A program made the position numbers and the translations under genes. The notes under the pieces were generated by a model. That model made no database searches. It saw only the letters and a program-made list of their open reading frames with translations, and was not told the origin of the DNA. Positions 35,001 through 41,981 of a stretch of DNA of 64,000 nucleotides are shown piece after piece (within the stretch, counting starts at the first letter, position 1; every line of letters starts with the position of its first letter). The stretch comes from Ardenticatenaceae bacterium (GTDB lineage: Bacteria > Chloroflexota > Anaerolineae > Promineifilales > Promineifilaceae), in the NCBI GenBank assembly GCA_011525915.1, contig WYBM01000025.1, positions 78,175 to 142,174 on the forward strand. The letters are read 5' to 3'.

Positions 35001-35235
35001 GTTGGCCGCCGGGCTGTTTATGCTGGCCATGCTGCCTTACAACTTATGGCAAAGTCGGGATCAGCTTTCCCCACGCTGGCTGCCAGTGTGGGTAGGGACG
35101 GGTGCCGTGTTTATGAATATGATCATCCACGGATTGGTAGATCATGCTTTTTTCCTGGTAGATTTAGCATTTGTCTTCTATTTGCTGCTGGGCACGGCCG
35201 TCTGGCTGCGCCAAACCAACCCGTCACCGGGTTAA
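32056..35235 (+). CDS. Fusion of a glycoside-hydrolase-like TIM barrel with an O-antigen-ligase-like membrane domain
   Basis: The 1059-residue protein has an N-terminal signal anchor. Residues about 50-380 form a TIM-barrel glycosidase-like domain with IIWDEPNLAAHWGN (an acid/base Glu in the WxEPN position) and a late MGLMFLENWQ that may supply the nucleophile. A beta domain follows at about 385-495. From about 505 it has about 12 membrane helices and a Wzy/WaaL ligase core, with DHPLFGVGPDNFLYAYRS and SHPHNLFLDFGTRLGVLGL. It may hydrolyse and also polymerise or ligate a surface glycan; this is inferred. A linker at about residues 676-715 is encoded by a dispersed repeat. Confidence 0.8.
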   Translation: MNSPRRARIITMTGAGLAALALLTWGALRAQHLYLTRGIPPGLPAPTVHAGVELGLNVYLNQYNDSELDAHLAQIAAMGIRFVKQPFYFSQAYDWDEADRLITAVTRHHLTLVPLLDGHPQHDFAPPALAEFSAWAGEFARRYGSQTHYYIIWDEPNLAAHWGNQPANPAAYAALLTAAAHTIRTADSTAVIVAAPLAPTVETGPQNLADPLFLQRLYEEGTADAFDVVMAKPYGFNTSPYDRETALTITNFSRAILLREVMVQNGDGGKAIWAGNWGWHALPTDWAGAPSIWGEVTAAQQAAYTLDGLKRARQEWPWMGLMFLENWQPDTPAADPRWGFSIAGSETAAELAHFLAEQSTSVAWPGFHLATPDDPAQVYTGGWEFSPEFGADIGQQPDDQLYGDRVTFTFWGTDIGLRVRRADFRARLYITIDGEPANALPHDENGATLILTAADPTADYISIEPVATNLEPRLHVMEVVASRGWDQWALHGFSVGYHPPDTAVTISAVFLLSTVVLAATLAIYTSRKADWPGWFRQARTRYRRLDDAWQLGLTWGMAGLVTIGGWLTWGEQMGGVYRRLGDGSQLALTAAAASVFYLSPSFLLTAVSLIVLFILITFRPAWGLALVAFCFPFYVSPVLKPIFHYRFSPVEIFMLVTFAAFALNRIVYGMRRFTHPSPPTPHHPPPTTVTTGGSQNHAPLLVTAYRLLLTDYAVLIFFLVATASLFFTERLDVATNEWRMVILEPALFYLVWRGLRPSEKEVWTIVDAFILSGLAVALYGLWQYGFDRNSLITAEGGLLRIRSFYGSPNNVGLYLGRILPFLTAMLLLGAAQNGRRRQWYAAAMLPVGVAALLTLSKGAIFLGLPAAFLFVFWQWQRVNGRKTWPWVITFGIMGLVGLAVIQSIPMLAGRLGLWGETGLFRVNLWRASLNMMADHPLFGVGPDNFLYAYRSRYIFDAAWQDPNLSHPHNLFLDFGTRLGVLGLAAGLFMLAMLPYNLWQSRDQLSPRWLPVWVGTGAVFMNMIIHGLVDHAFFLVDLAFVFYLLLGTAVWLRQTNPSPG
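34152..34190. repeat. CAGT/ACTG repeat stretch inside a coding sequence
   Basis: CTTACTGGTTACTGCTTACC and GATTACTGCTTACTGATTAC match the right-hand units of the intergenic palindromic elements. Here they are read in frame as LLVTAYRLLLTDY, between a Pro/Thr-rich loop and a membrane helix of the fusion protein. Confidence 0.65.
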
Positions 35236-35321
35236 GCCAGGGGCGTGTTTGCCGCCGGGCGAAACTTCAAAGGGGGCCAGGGGTTTTGTTTAACGTCAGC
35301 AAGGCATGACCCGGACTTTGC

Positions 35322-35349
35322 TTGACAATTTGGTGGTTGCTTCTAAAAT
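35322..35349 (+). promoter_or_regulatory. Promoter of the acyl carrier protein gene
   Basis: TTGACA (35322-35327) and TAAAAT (35344-35349) are separated by 16 bases, a near-consensus sigma-70-type promoter. The start codon is about 45 bases downstream of the -10. Confidence 0.75.
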
Positions 35350-35398
35350 TGCCCCGCCATCAAATGTAGAATTTAAATTCTTGAAGGAGATCAGGTAA

Positions 35399-35638
35399 AT
35401 GAGTGATACACAGGCTCGTGTAACCGCTATTATTGTGGATTTATTAGGTGTAGACGAAGAACAGGTTATCCCTGAGGCACGTTTCCGCGAAGAGCTAGAA
35501 GCAGATTCCCTGGATCTGGTCGAACTGATTATGGCTTTTGAAGAAGAGTTCGGCGGCGAAATTTCAGATGATGAAGCCCAAAAGATTACCACGGTCGGCG
35601 AAGCGGTTTATTACATTGACCATCGCATGAAGGTTTAA
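35399..35638 (+). CDS. acpP: Acyl carrier protein
   Basis: The 79-residue acidic four-helix protein carries the phosphopantetheine attachment Ser in [12 protein letters not shown] (Ser at about 38). It holds growing acyl chains in fatty acid synthesis. AAGGAG is nine bases before the ATG. It stands alone, with its own strong promoter and terminator, rather than beside fabF or fabD. Confidence 0.95.
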   Translation: MSDTQARVTAIIVDLLGVDEEQVIPEARFREELEADSLDLVELIMAFEEEFGGEISDDEAQKITTVGEAVYYIDHRMKV

Positions 35639-35641
35639 GGC

Positions 35642-35695
35642 GCCGGGCGTAGTGCGTGGCGAACGGTTTAACTACGTACTACGCGCGGCTTTTTT
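35642..35695 (+). terminator. Intrinsic terminator of acpP
   Basis: GCCGGGCGTAGT (35642-35653) and ACTACGCGCGGC (35678-35689) pair at 11 of 12 positions, followed by six T. The right arm also encodes the last residues (KKPRVVRS) of the converging minus-strand gene. Confidence 0.85.
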
Positions 35696-36315
35696 ACCCG
35701 CGCCATTTGTCCCAACTGCCAGAGGCTTATCATGGCAATGAGCAAATGCCCTGTCCCATTAAGTATAATTCCCCAGCCAAAGCCAACCGGAACGCCAAAC
35801 AACTGGCTGATCGTGGGCTGGATCAGCAGGTAAAGGCGCATCGGCTGCACGGCACCTGCCACACCCAAAACAACTAATAACAACCAGCACAACCCTGTGC
35901 GAATGTCTCCAGGCACTATCTGGCTCAATACGGCCGTTACCCCCGCAGCCCCAACCACCAACCCAATCCACTGAACACGCGGCAGATACTCTTGTCTAAA
36001 CGGCCCGGTTATATCTTCTAATGCAGGAAAGGCCAGCAGGCTGATGAGTACAGCCAGGGCGCGCATGGCCCAGGTTGACCAATGACTGTTCGGCCAGGGC
36101 AGTGTCAACGCCACCAACATCAGGGCCAGGGTGATGGGGGGCAGGTAAAAGAGGTTGCGCACCGGCCCGGTCCCCATGAACTTGATCCATTCACCCAACT
36201 CAATGCCTAAAAAGCTCAGCCCGGCTGCCGGGCCGGGCAGCCAGACGGTAAGGTAACCGATGAACACGGCCGTAAGGGCCAGCAGGAGTAAATTTAGAGA
36301 GCGTGTACGGGGCAT
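35668..36315 (-). CDS. Six-helix integral membrane protein of unknown function
   Basis: The 215-residue protein has about six hydrophobic helices (about 7-25, 57-72, 82-97, 112-130, 138-158 and 178-200) and a basic C-terminal tail. The conserved-looking features are an EWIKFMGTGPVRNLFYLPP loop and a GWGIILNGTGHLLIA helix. I do not recognise the family. It lies 45 bases downstream of the Mg-chelatase-like gene on the same strand and may be co-transcribed with it. Its last codons lie within the acpP terminator stem. Confidence 0.65.
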   Translation of the reverse strand: MPRTRSLNLLLLALTAVFIGYLTVWLPGPAAGLSFLGIELGEWIKFMGTGPVRNLFYLPPITLALMLVALTLPWPNSHWSTWAMRALAVLISLLAFPALEDITGPFRQEYLPRVQWIGLVVGAAGVTAVLSQIVPGDIRTGLCWLLLVVLGVAGAVQPMRLYLLIQPTISQLFGVPVGFGWGIILNGTGHLLIAMISLWQLGQMARVKKPRVVRS

Positions 36316-36360
36316 CTATTGCGCTTTCTTAGCCGCCAAACGGTGTTTAGGCATAGCGGG

Positions 36361-37521
36361 TTACGTTTTACGTTTACGACGCGGATGGCTGGCTTGTTGG
36401 AAAACGGCCGTCATCTGCTCATCTTCGGTGGCCTGGTCGCTAAAAAACTGGTTCAGGCTGGGGCTTTGCCGCTGACGCAGGGCCAACATGGCCACCGCTT
36501 GTACATCGGCCGGGGTTGTCTCCAGGCGTTCATCGGCAGCGGCGTGGGCGCGGGCGGCTTCAAACAACGTGATCTCTGCCCGGTGTGAGTCAATGTGTAA
36601 TGTTGTCACCAGCGCCAGACCCAATGCACGCGCTTCTGGCAAAATGGTCACCCGGGGCAAACGGTGACGCGCCTGCTGCACTTCTTCTGCCAGGGCCATG
36701 GTGCTGTGCGCATAACCGGCCGCAAACGAGTCTGCATGGTGTTGGTAAGCCACGGCGCGTTGGTATGCCAGGTAACGCAAGTCGGCGTCATCCAGGCCGC
36801 GCACAATGGCCCGCAGACCAAAACGGTCCATCAACTGCGGCCGCAAGCGCCCTTCCTCTGGATTCATGGAACCAATGAGCATAATCCGTGCTTTGTATGT
36901 CATTTTCAACGGCCCGCGCCGTACAGCAAAGTGTCCCTGGGCGGCAGCATCCAGAATGGCATCAGTGATGGTGTCATCCAGCAGGTTTACCTCATCAATA
37001 TAAATGATATGCCCGTCAGCATGGCCCAAAATACCCCGTTCCAGGCGTACTTTCTGTTGTTCCAGGGCCAGTCGCTCATTAATGCCGCCCACCACGTCTT
37101 CCAGACGGGCGTTAAGCGGCAGTTCAAAGATGCGTACCTTGTCTTCAATGGTCAGCGGCTCGCCATAGCCGAACTTGGTGGCACAATCCTTACAGACGCC
37201 ATCCATGCCATAACTTTCCACGTCCGTTTCTGTGCAGCCGTAAGCACACAGGCTGCGTTTAACGGTGGGTAAGAGGTCAGTCAGAGAGCGTACGGCCGTG
37301 GTCTTGGCCGTCCCTCGGGGCCCAATCAGCAAGACACCACCAACCAATGGGTTGATGAGCGAAAGGATGAGCGCCAGTTTCATCTCATACTGGCCTACGA
37401 TGGCCAGAAAGGGGAAGGGTTCCAGATCGGCCGCGCCAATGTCCGGCGGTGGTAATTGTGTCACCTGGCCAGCCGGAGAGGTAAGCAAAATGTCTAGCAG
37501 CTTGGATCGGGGTTTTGTCAT
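36361..37521 (-). CDS. Magnesium-chelatase-type AAA+ ATPase (ChlI/BchI-like)
   Basis: The 386-residue ATPase has Walker A in LIGPRGTAKTTAVRSL (about 66-75) and Walker B in IIYIDEVNLLDD. The chelatase-I blocks ELPLNARLEDVVGGIN and IGSMNPEEGRLRPQLMDRFGL are also present. Between strands there is a four-Cys insertion (CAYGC and CKDC, spaced about 18 apart) that could bind zinc. No ChlD, ChlH or other bacteriochlorophyll gene is in the window, so it may serve another chelatase or a MoxR-like remodelling role. Its ATG overlaps the thioesterase stop by four bases. Confidence 0.88.
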   Translation of the reverse strand: MTKPRSKLLDILLTSPAGQVTQLPPPDIGAADLEPFPFLAIVGQYEMKLALILSLINPLVGGVLLIGPRGTAKTTAVRSLTDLLPTVKRSLCAYGCTETDVESYGMDGVCKDCATKFGYGEPLTIEDKVRIFELPLNARLEDVVGGINERLALEQQKVRLERGILGHADGHIIYIDEVNLLDDTITDAILDAAAQGHFAVRRGPLKMTYKARIMLIGSMNPEEGRLRPQLMDRFGLRAIVRGLDDADLRYLAYQRAVAYQHHADSFAAGYAHSTMALAEEVQQARHRLPRVTILPEARALGLALVTTLHIDSHRAEITLFEAARAHAAADERLETTPADVQAVAMLALRQRQSPSLNQFFSDQATEDEQMTAVFQQASHPRRKRKT

Positions 37522-37994
37522 GCGCCGTCCTGTGTGCGTTGTTGTAAGCGATAGGCCTGGCGCTGCGCGCCGCGTTCAAACCTGGCTTCTTCTTCGACCG
37601 TACTGCACAGAAGGGGCGGAACTTTAATGGGACGGCCGTCTGTGCCCAGCGCCACATAGACAAAATAGGCGGTGTTTGTGTGGGTAACGTGACCCGTCAG
37701 TACATCTTCGGCTGTCACAACCACCCGTGTCTCCAGGGAGGTGCGGCCCACCCAACTAACTTCGGCCGTTACCGTCATCAGGTTGCCAATGTGTACAGGG
37801 GAATGAAACCGCATGGAATCAACCGCGACCGTAACGGCGGGATGGCGCGCATGCCGAATGGCGGCCATGCCGCCGGCTTCGTCACACAGTTTCATAATGA
37901 CACCGCCATGCACGTTACCAAGGTTGTTGGCGTGGGTTGGCCCCATGACCTGGGTCAGCGTAACCTGTGATTCAGAGGGTGATTTACCTTGCAT
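37518..37994 (-). CDS. Hotdog-fold acyl-CoA thioesterase (YciA/BFIT type)
   Basis: The 158-residue hotdog protein has the thioesterase core GNVHGGVIMKLCDEAGGMAA, in which Asp is the usual catalytic acid. VAVDSMRFHSPVHIGNLMTV and a TNTAYFVYVALGTDG strand follow. It hydrolyses acyl-CoA; chain length is not predictable here. It is the first gene of a coupled pair with the Mg-chelatase-like ATPase (ATGA overlap). A dispersed repeat lies just upstream of the start. Confidence 0.9.
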   Translation of the reverse strand: MQGKSPSESQVTLTQVMGPTHANNLGNVHGGVIMKLCDEAGGMAAIRHARHPAVTVAVDSMRFHSPVHIGNLMTVTAEVSWVGRTSLETRVVVTAEDVLTGHVTHTNTAYFVYVALGTDGRPIKVPPLLCSTVEEEARFERGAQRQAYRLQQRTQDGA

Positions 37995-38008
37995 AGTTGT
38001 CTGAATTT

Positions 38009-38063
38009 AGGTAATCGGCAACAATCATTCAAAAATAAAATCGTTTTAGGTGCTGCCGATTAC
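38009..38063. repeat. Dispersed intergenic repeat, copy 2
   Basis: Shares CATTCAAAAATAAAATCG and TTTAGGTG(C/T)TGCCG with 637-690. In this copy GTAATCGGCA (38011-38020) and TGCCGATTAC (38054-38063) form perfect ten-base arms. Confidence 0.65.
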
Positions 38064-38069
38064 TCGAGG

Positions 38070-38118
38070 AAACCGCACAAAACTGGTGCGCCGGATGTGC
38101 AAAAACTTTGTGCGGTTT
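38070..38118 (-). terminator. Hairpin after the beta-flower-like gene
   Basis: AAACCGCACAAA (38070-38081) and TTTGTGCGGTTT (38107-38118) are perfect 12-base arms, with a smaller GTGC/GCAC pairing inside. It starts two bases beyond the stop of the minus-strand gene ending at 38121. The T-run is weak. Confidence 0.55.
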
Positions 38119-38120
38119 AC

Positions 38121-38471
38121 CTAGTCCATATCGGGCCGGGTTTCGGAAATGTGGCTTAATTTTTCAGGAAATTCCTCAAACATATCTATGATTTGGTGCG
38201 GCAGCGCTGGAAAAAGCGGCGGCAAGGGGACGGCCGCCGGCAGCACCAGCCGCGGCGGTGGTAGTGGCGGCGCCATGATAAGCCTGTCAATGGGACGGGT
38301 ACGTTTGCGCAACAATCGCTGGTCATCACTCAAAAATCCCAGATAGGAGCCACCGGTGTCAAAAACTTCTCGCCCCACCACAAAGCCTATCCATTCACCA
38401 TCAATGCCATAGAGAAATCCTTTGTCATAGGCAGCCACCCATTCACCATCAGAACGATAAATTGGAATCAT
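38121..38471 (-). CDS. Small protein with four-fold beta-flower-like N-terminus
   Basis: The 116-residue protein begins with repeated W/Y/G beta hairpins (DGEWVAAYDKGFLYGIDGEWIGFVVG, then GGSYLGFLSDD), resembling the 4-fold beta-flower family. A Pro/Leu-rich middle (about 67-92) and a helical end follow. Family function is unknown. GAGGAAAG directly before the ATG supports the start. It is a single gene flanked by repeats. Confidence 0.6.
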   Translation of the reverse strand: MIPIYRSDGEWVAAYDKGFLYGIDGEWIGFVVGREVFDTGGSYLGFLSDDQRLLRKRTRPIDRLIMAPPLPPPRLVLPAAVPLPPLFPALPHQIIDMFEEFPEKLSHISETRPDMD

Positions 38472-38693
38472 CTTTCCTCTTTTCTACCGGTTAAGCCCTG
38501 GTAAGCAAAACCAAAGGGTATTTCTAGTTTTCAGAGCCAGCGGGACAGGGCGTTGTAAGATCAGGCTATAATAACTGGCTCAATGCCTTTTCCAGTTATG
38601 TAGTGCATTATAGTAAAGGGGGGGAGGCCAGGCAAGCGAAACAGGAAGACAGTAAGGGTAACGCCTCGAAACAGAACGCTACCCCGAAAACAA
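38472..38693. other. Intergenic gap with small inverted repeat
   Basis: ATAACTGG (38571-38578) and CCAGTTAT (near 38590) form an eight-base inverted repeat. I see no gene. Confidence 0.4.
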
Positions 38694-39818
38694 TTAGATG
38701 ATCGTACCCTGATGAGCAGACGTCACGGCCGTGTTCAGTGTAAAGACAGGCGGTTCTTCATTTTCGAGCGGGGGCGCAAAGTGCCGAGACAGCCAGGCGG
38801 CAAAAATTTCACCATTAACGGCCGTACGCCGCCCCCGGTCCACAATCAACCCATACTGGCGCAGCCGGTGTTCAGCCTCACCCAGGGTGAACTGACTAAA
38901 TGATTGGGTTGATATAGGCCGATGTGCTATCAGTTGGGCCAAAATTTGGCGTTGGCAGCGATCAAAGCGTTCCCACCAATCAACAAAATAAGGGGATAAT
39001 TCCGCCACCAATTGGTTTAAGACAACTTCAGGATCAGGCATACTGTCCAACCGCTTATGGTAAAGCCAGCGAGCAGCCGTGGCCTGCAACAAGAACGGTA
39101 ATGTACCGGCCAGCCGTCTAATTTGCTGCGTTTCTTCGGCGCTTAAGGGGATGCCAGCCTGCAAGGCCGGCTGGCTGGTGAGGGGATCAATCGCCGTCAT
39201 TTCCAACTCTGCCAGGTATAGGGGCACGGGAAAAAATATGTTAAAAAACGGCGACGTGGGTGGTAATCCCAGTTGACTGCCCAGGTAGTGAAGGTCTGTA
39301 AACGAGGTTGTCACACAGACCAGATCATAGTCAGTTACGCTGGTCATGGCGCGCAGCTCAGTCAAAAAATGACGGCTAAATGAGTCAGGCGACATCTGGT
39401 CAAAATCATCTAGCAGCAGCACAATGCGCCGATCTGGAAAGTGGCATAAATAGGCTTCTACATCATAAATACTGGTCTGGTCAGGTAATGATTCTTTCCA
39501 TAAAAACCCGGTGTTTACCTGCCCCAACGCCATCTTGAGCTGCATCAGCACGCGGTAGTAAAAATAAGCCGGCGTCTTGCAAGAGGCCATATCAACATAC
39601 ACCATCACCATTTTTTCAGGATGGCGCAAATGGCGCACCATGACCGTAGGCTGGGCCACATGCCGCAAAAATGAGGTCTTACCGGCCCGGTTCAGACCCA
39701 ACACCGTCACAGATTGGGCCTGAGGGTTGCCAATAATTTCATAAAGGCGGGAGATTTGTCGGTGACGGCCGTAAAAATCGGCGGGGTTTTGTACAGGATG
39801 ACCAACGGTGTAGGGCAT
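38694..39818 (-). CDS. AAA/STAND-type ATPase
   Basis: The 374-residue protein opens with NPADFYGRHRQISRLYEII, the usual lead-in to AAA_16/STAND ATPases. Walker A GLNRAGKTSFLR, Walker B RIVLLLDDFDQM and a sensor-like VCVTTSF follow. The last 150 residues form a winged-helix-like region (CQRQILAQLIAHRPISTQSF) similar to the archaeal ATPase/effector-less STAND type. No C-terminal effector or sensor repeat is present. A regulatory or defence-related switch is possible, but nothing nearby supports a complete defence locus. AGGAG seven bases before ATG 39818 decides the start. Confidence 0.75.
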   Translation of the reverse strand: MPYTVGHPVQNPADFYGRHRQISRLYEIIGNPQAQSVTVLGLNRAGKTSFLRHVAQPTVMVRHLRHPEKMVMVYVDMASCKTPAYFYYRVLMQLKMALGQVNTGFLWKESLPDQTSIYDVEAYLCHFPDRRIVLLLDDFDQMSPDSFSRHFLTELRAMTSVTDYDLVCVTTSFTDLHYLGSQLGLPPTSPFFNIFFPVPLYLAELEMTAIDPLTSQPALQAGIPLSAEETQQIRRLAGTLPFLLQATAARWLYHKRLDSMPDPEVVLNQLVAELSPYFVDWWERFDRCQRQILAQLIAHRPISTQSFSQFTLGEAEHRLRQYGLIVDRGRRTAVNGEIFAAWLSRHFAPPLENEEPPVFTLNTAVTSAHQGTII

Positions 39819-40030
39819 GATTGTACTCCTGTATACACTGCTGAATGAAAACCCAAAAAACAAAACGACACAAATCGCTGGAGTTGGTATTCAGTTCAGA
39901 TACTGCTAGATGAATTCTAAAATCACTATCATTATGCCCGCAATGGGCCAGAAAATGTAGGCATTTAAGTAGGACAAAAGTACTAGGAACAGAGTCATGG
40001 GGCAGCAAGAAGGATAGAGAATGAAAGATG

Positions 40031-40140
40031 AACTGATACCAGTACCAGTAACCAGAGGTCAGTGACCAGTGTTCAGTGGCCATTTACGGGCGTCAGGCCC
40101 TACTGATAACTGTATACTGATGACTGAAAACTGATACCAG
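40031..40140. repeat. CAGT/ACTG palindromic repeat element
   Basis: Left units (CCAGTAACCAGAGGTCAGTG), core TTACGGGCGTCAGG (40084-40097) and right units (ACTGATAACTG) have the same architecture and core as 22022-22142. The gap 39819-40145 otherwise holds no gene. Confidence 0.75.
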
Positions 40141-40145
40141 AGACA

Positions 40146-41309
40146 CTATTGGTCACCCATGCTGCCTGGCGGCGGGCAAAGGTCATGGTAAATTTGGCGC
40201 AGTTGGCGGGCAGATTTACGCCAGGAGAAGTGGCGAGCCTGACGGAACCCGGCGGCTACCAGGCGAGTCCGCTCGGCCGGGTCAGCCAGTAGGCGTATGA
40301 GGGCGGCCGTCCAGGCGGCCTCGTTGTGTGGGGAGAGTTGCACGGCCGCATTCCCGGCCACTTCCGGCAACGAGGCTGCGTCAGAGGTGATCACAGGGAC
40401 ACCACAACCCATGGCTTCCAACAAGGGCAGGCCAAACCCTTCATAGAGACTGGGGAAAACAAAGAGAGCTGCCCCACTGTAGAGGGCCGGCAGATCATCA
40501 TCAGCTACAAAACCGGCAAAGTGAACACGGCCGTCTAACCCCTGCCGCGCCACTTCAGCCAGCATCTCGGCATACAACCATCCCTGGCCACCGGTGATAA
40601 TAAGGTTATGAGGATGCGTTTGGGCCACCGTCCGGAACGCACGGATGAGCATCTGGTAATTTTTACGCGGCTGCACTGTGCCCACGGTGAGGATGTAGGG
40701 CGTGTTCCCCAGGTTATATTTCTGGCGCACGGCCGTGAGCCTTTCTGCTTCTGTCACCGGCTGAAAGCGTTCATGGACGCCACTGTACAGAACGGTCACT
40801 TTAGCTTCTGATACCCGCCAGATGGCCACAAGATCATCCTTGGTAGCCTGAGAGTCAGCCAGGACGTGCGAAGCGCGCCGGATGGACCAGGGCACGACGC
40901 GGTTCAGGTAGGCCACCAGCTGCTTTGGGAATGTATCAGGATAATGGACAAACGAGAGGTCATGCACGGTCAGCAGGGTGGGTATACGGCCGTTTACCGG
41001 TGGCAAAACAAAGTCAGGCGAATGGAACAAATCCAGCCGCCCCGTTACCCATTGCACCGGCAGCGGCAGCCGCAGACGGTACCACAGGCGGTAAAGCCAG
41101 CGCTCATCTATTGGTGCCGGGTGCAGCTGCACGTTGGGTGCCTGCGGAATGGGGTCAGGCACAGGGGCAGCCGTGAGGTGTTTGGCGGTAAAAAAATGGT
41201 AGTCGTTGTCAGGGTCTACGGCCGTGAGCGCGTAAATGAGTTCTCGTGTGTAACGGCCAATCCCCCCTCCTTGGGTAACAGCCGCCGTGACATCAATGCC
41301 AATCTTCAT
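40146..41309 (-). CDS. GT4-family glycosyltransferase
   Basis: The 387-residue GT-B enzyme has MKIGIDVTAAVTQGGGIGRYTREL at the N-terminus and YILTVGTVQPRKNYQMLIRAF. The family EX7E motif is in FPSLYEGFGLPLLEAMGCGVPV. It transfers a sugar from a nucleotide donor during surface polysaccharide assembly. ATG 41309 gives the standard start, and GTG at 41321 is also in frame. It groups with GtrA, O-antigen ligase and UDP-glucuronate decarboxylase genes on the same strand. Confidence 0.9.
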   Translation of the reverse strand: MKIGIDVTAAVTQGGGIGRYTRELIYALTAVDPDNDYHFFTAKHLTAAPVPDPIPQAPNVQLHPAPIDERWLYRLWYRLRLPLPVQWVTGRLDLFHSPDFVLPPVNGRIPTLLTVHDLSFVHYPDTFPKQLVAYLNRVVPWSIRRASHVLADSQATKDDLVAIWRVSEAKVTVLYSGVHERFQPVTEAERLTAVRQKYNLGNTPYILTVGTVQPRKNYQMLIRAFRTVAQTHPHNLIITGGQGWLYAEMLAEVARQGLDGRVHFAGFVADDDLPALYSGAALFVFPSLYEGFGLPLLEAMGCGVPVITSDAASLPEVAGNAAVQLSPHNEAAWTAALIRLLADPAERTRLVAAGFRQARHFSWRKSARQLRQIYHDLCPPPGSMGDQ

Positions 41310-41364
41310 AGAGAGCGGCACTTGGTGGTGAGCGGTTGTAACGCAAGCATTCTGCGGTCCTCAA

Positions 41365-41934
41365 TCACGACTTATCTACATCGCTGTAGGTCCAATAGCG
41401 GTTGACGAAAAAATTCCAGAACAAAATGATCAAAACAGACAGCGCCAGGGCAAAATTATCACCAATACGCTGGGTCACTTCCGGCGCCATGTGCAAGAAT
41501 AGGTTGGCCGCCAGACGGGTAAACGGCAAATGTGTCAGCGCAATAATGGGCAGGCGCAGCACAATACCGGTGACACTTACCAAAAAGAACTGCAAAAACT
41601 GCCGCCCGATGGGTTTAGAACGTGAGTCAGGGTACGTCCAGTAACGGTTCCAGATAAAGTTGCTGAGAATGGCACAAATAAAAGAAATGGTGCCAGCCAT
41701 CAAGGCAGGCAATGTGCCCTCTACCCATACCTTGCTTAAGCCCCACGAAATTAAAAGGTGGTCCAGGGACGTGCCCGGCTTGAGCAAGGCATCTAAGGGG
41801 CCAAGCAGCAGGTTGTAGACACCAAAATCCACAACAAAGCCAACGGTCCCTACCACCAAAAACTTAAAAAAGCGTTCGGCTTCTTTGGTATTGACGCCAA
41901 ATCGACCAGCCGCATTTGCAAAAATCGTGACCAT
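41365..41934 (-). CDS. GtrA-family membrane protein
   Basis: The 189-residue protein has four membrane helices with GtrA features: RFFKFLVVGTVGFVVDFGVYNLLL at the start, ISFICAILSNFIWNRYWTY in the middle and FWNFFVNRYWTYSD at the end. GtrA proteins help flip or handle undecaprenyl-linked sugars in polysaccharide modification. It lies between GT4 and O-antigen ligase genes, which fits that role. GGGAG lies about 12 bases before the ATG. Confidence 0.88.
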   Translation of the reverse strand: MVTIFANAAGRFGVNTKEAERFFKFLVVGTVGFVVDFGVYNLLLGPLDALLKPGTSLDHLLISWGLSKVWVEGTLPALMAGTISFICAILSNFIWNRYWTYPDSRSKPIGRQFLQFFLVSVTGIVLRLPIIALTHLPFTRLAANLFLHMAPEVTQRIGDNFALALSVLIILFWNFFVNRYWTYSDVDKS

Positions 41935-41981
41935 AACTATCTCATATCTCCCAATGTTCTATCTGAAATCGCCGTCGAATT

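Noticed and set aside
36361..37521. Evidence for bacteriochlorophyll synthesis
   Set aside because: Only a ChlI-like ATPase is present; no ChlD, ChlH or other pigment gene is in the window.
38694..39818. STAND-type ATPase as the core of a defence system
   Set aside because: No effector, sensor repeats or typical defence neighbours are present; flanking genes are polysaccharide-related.
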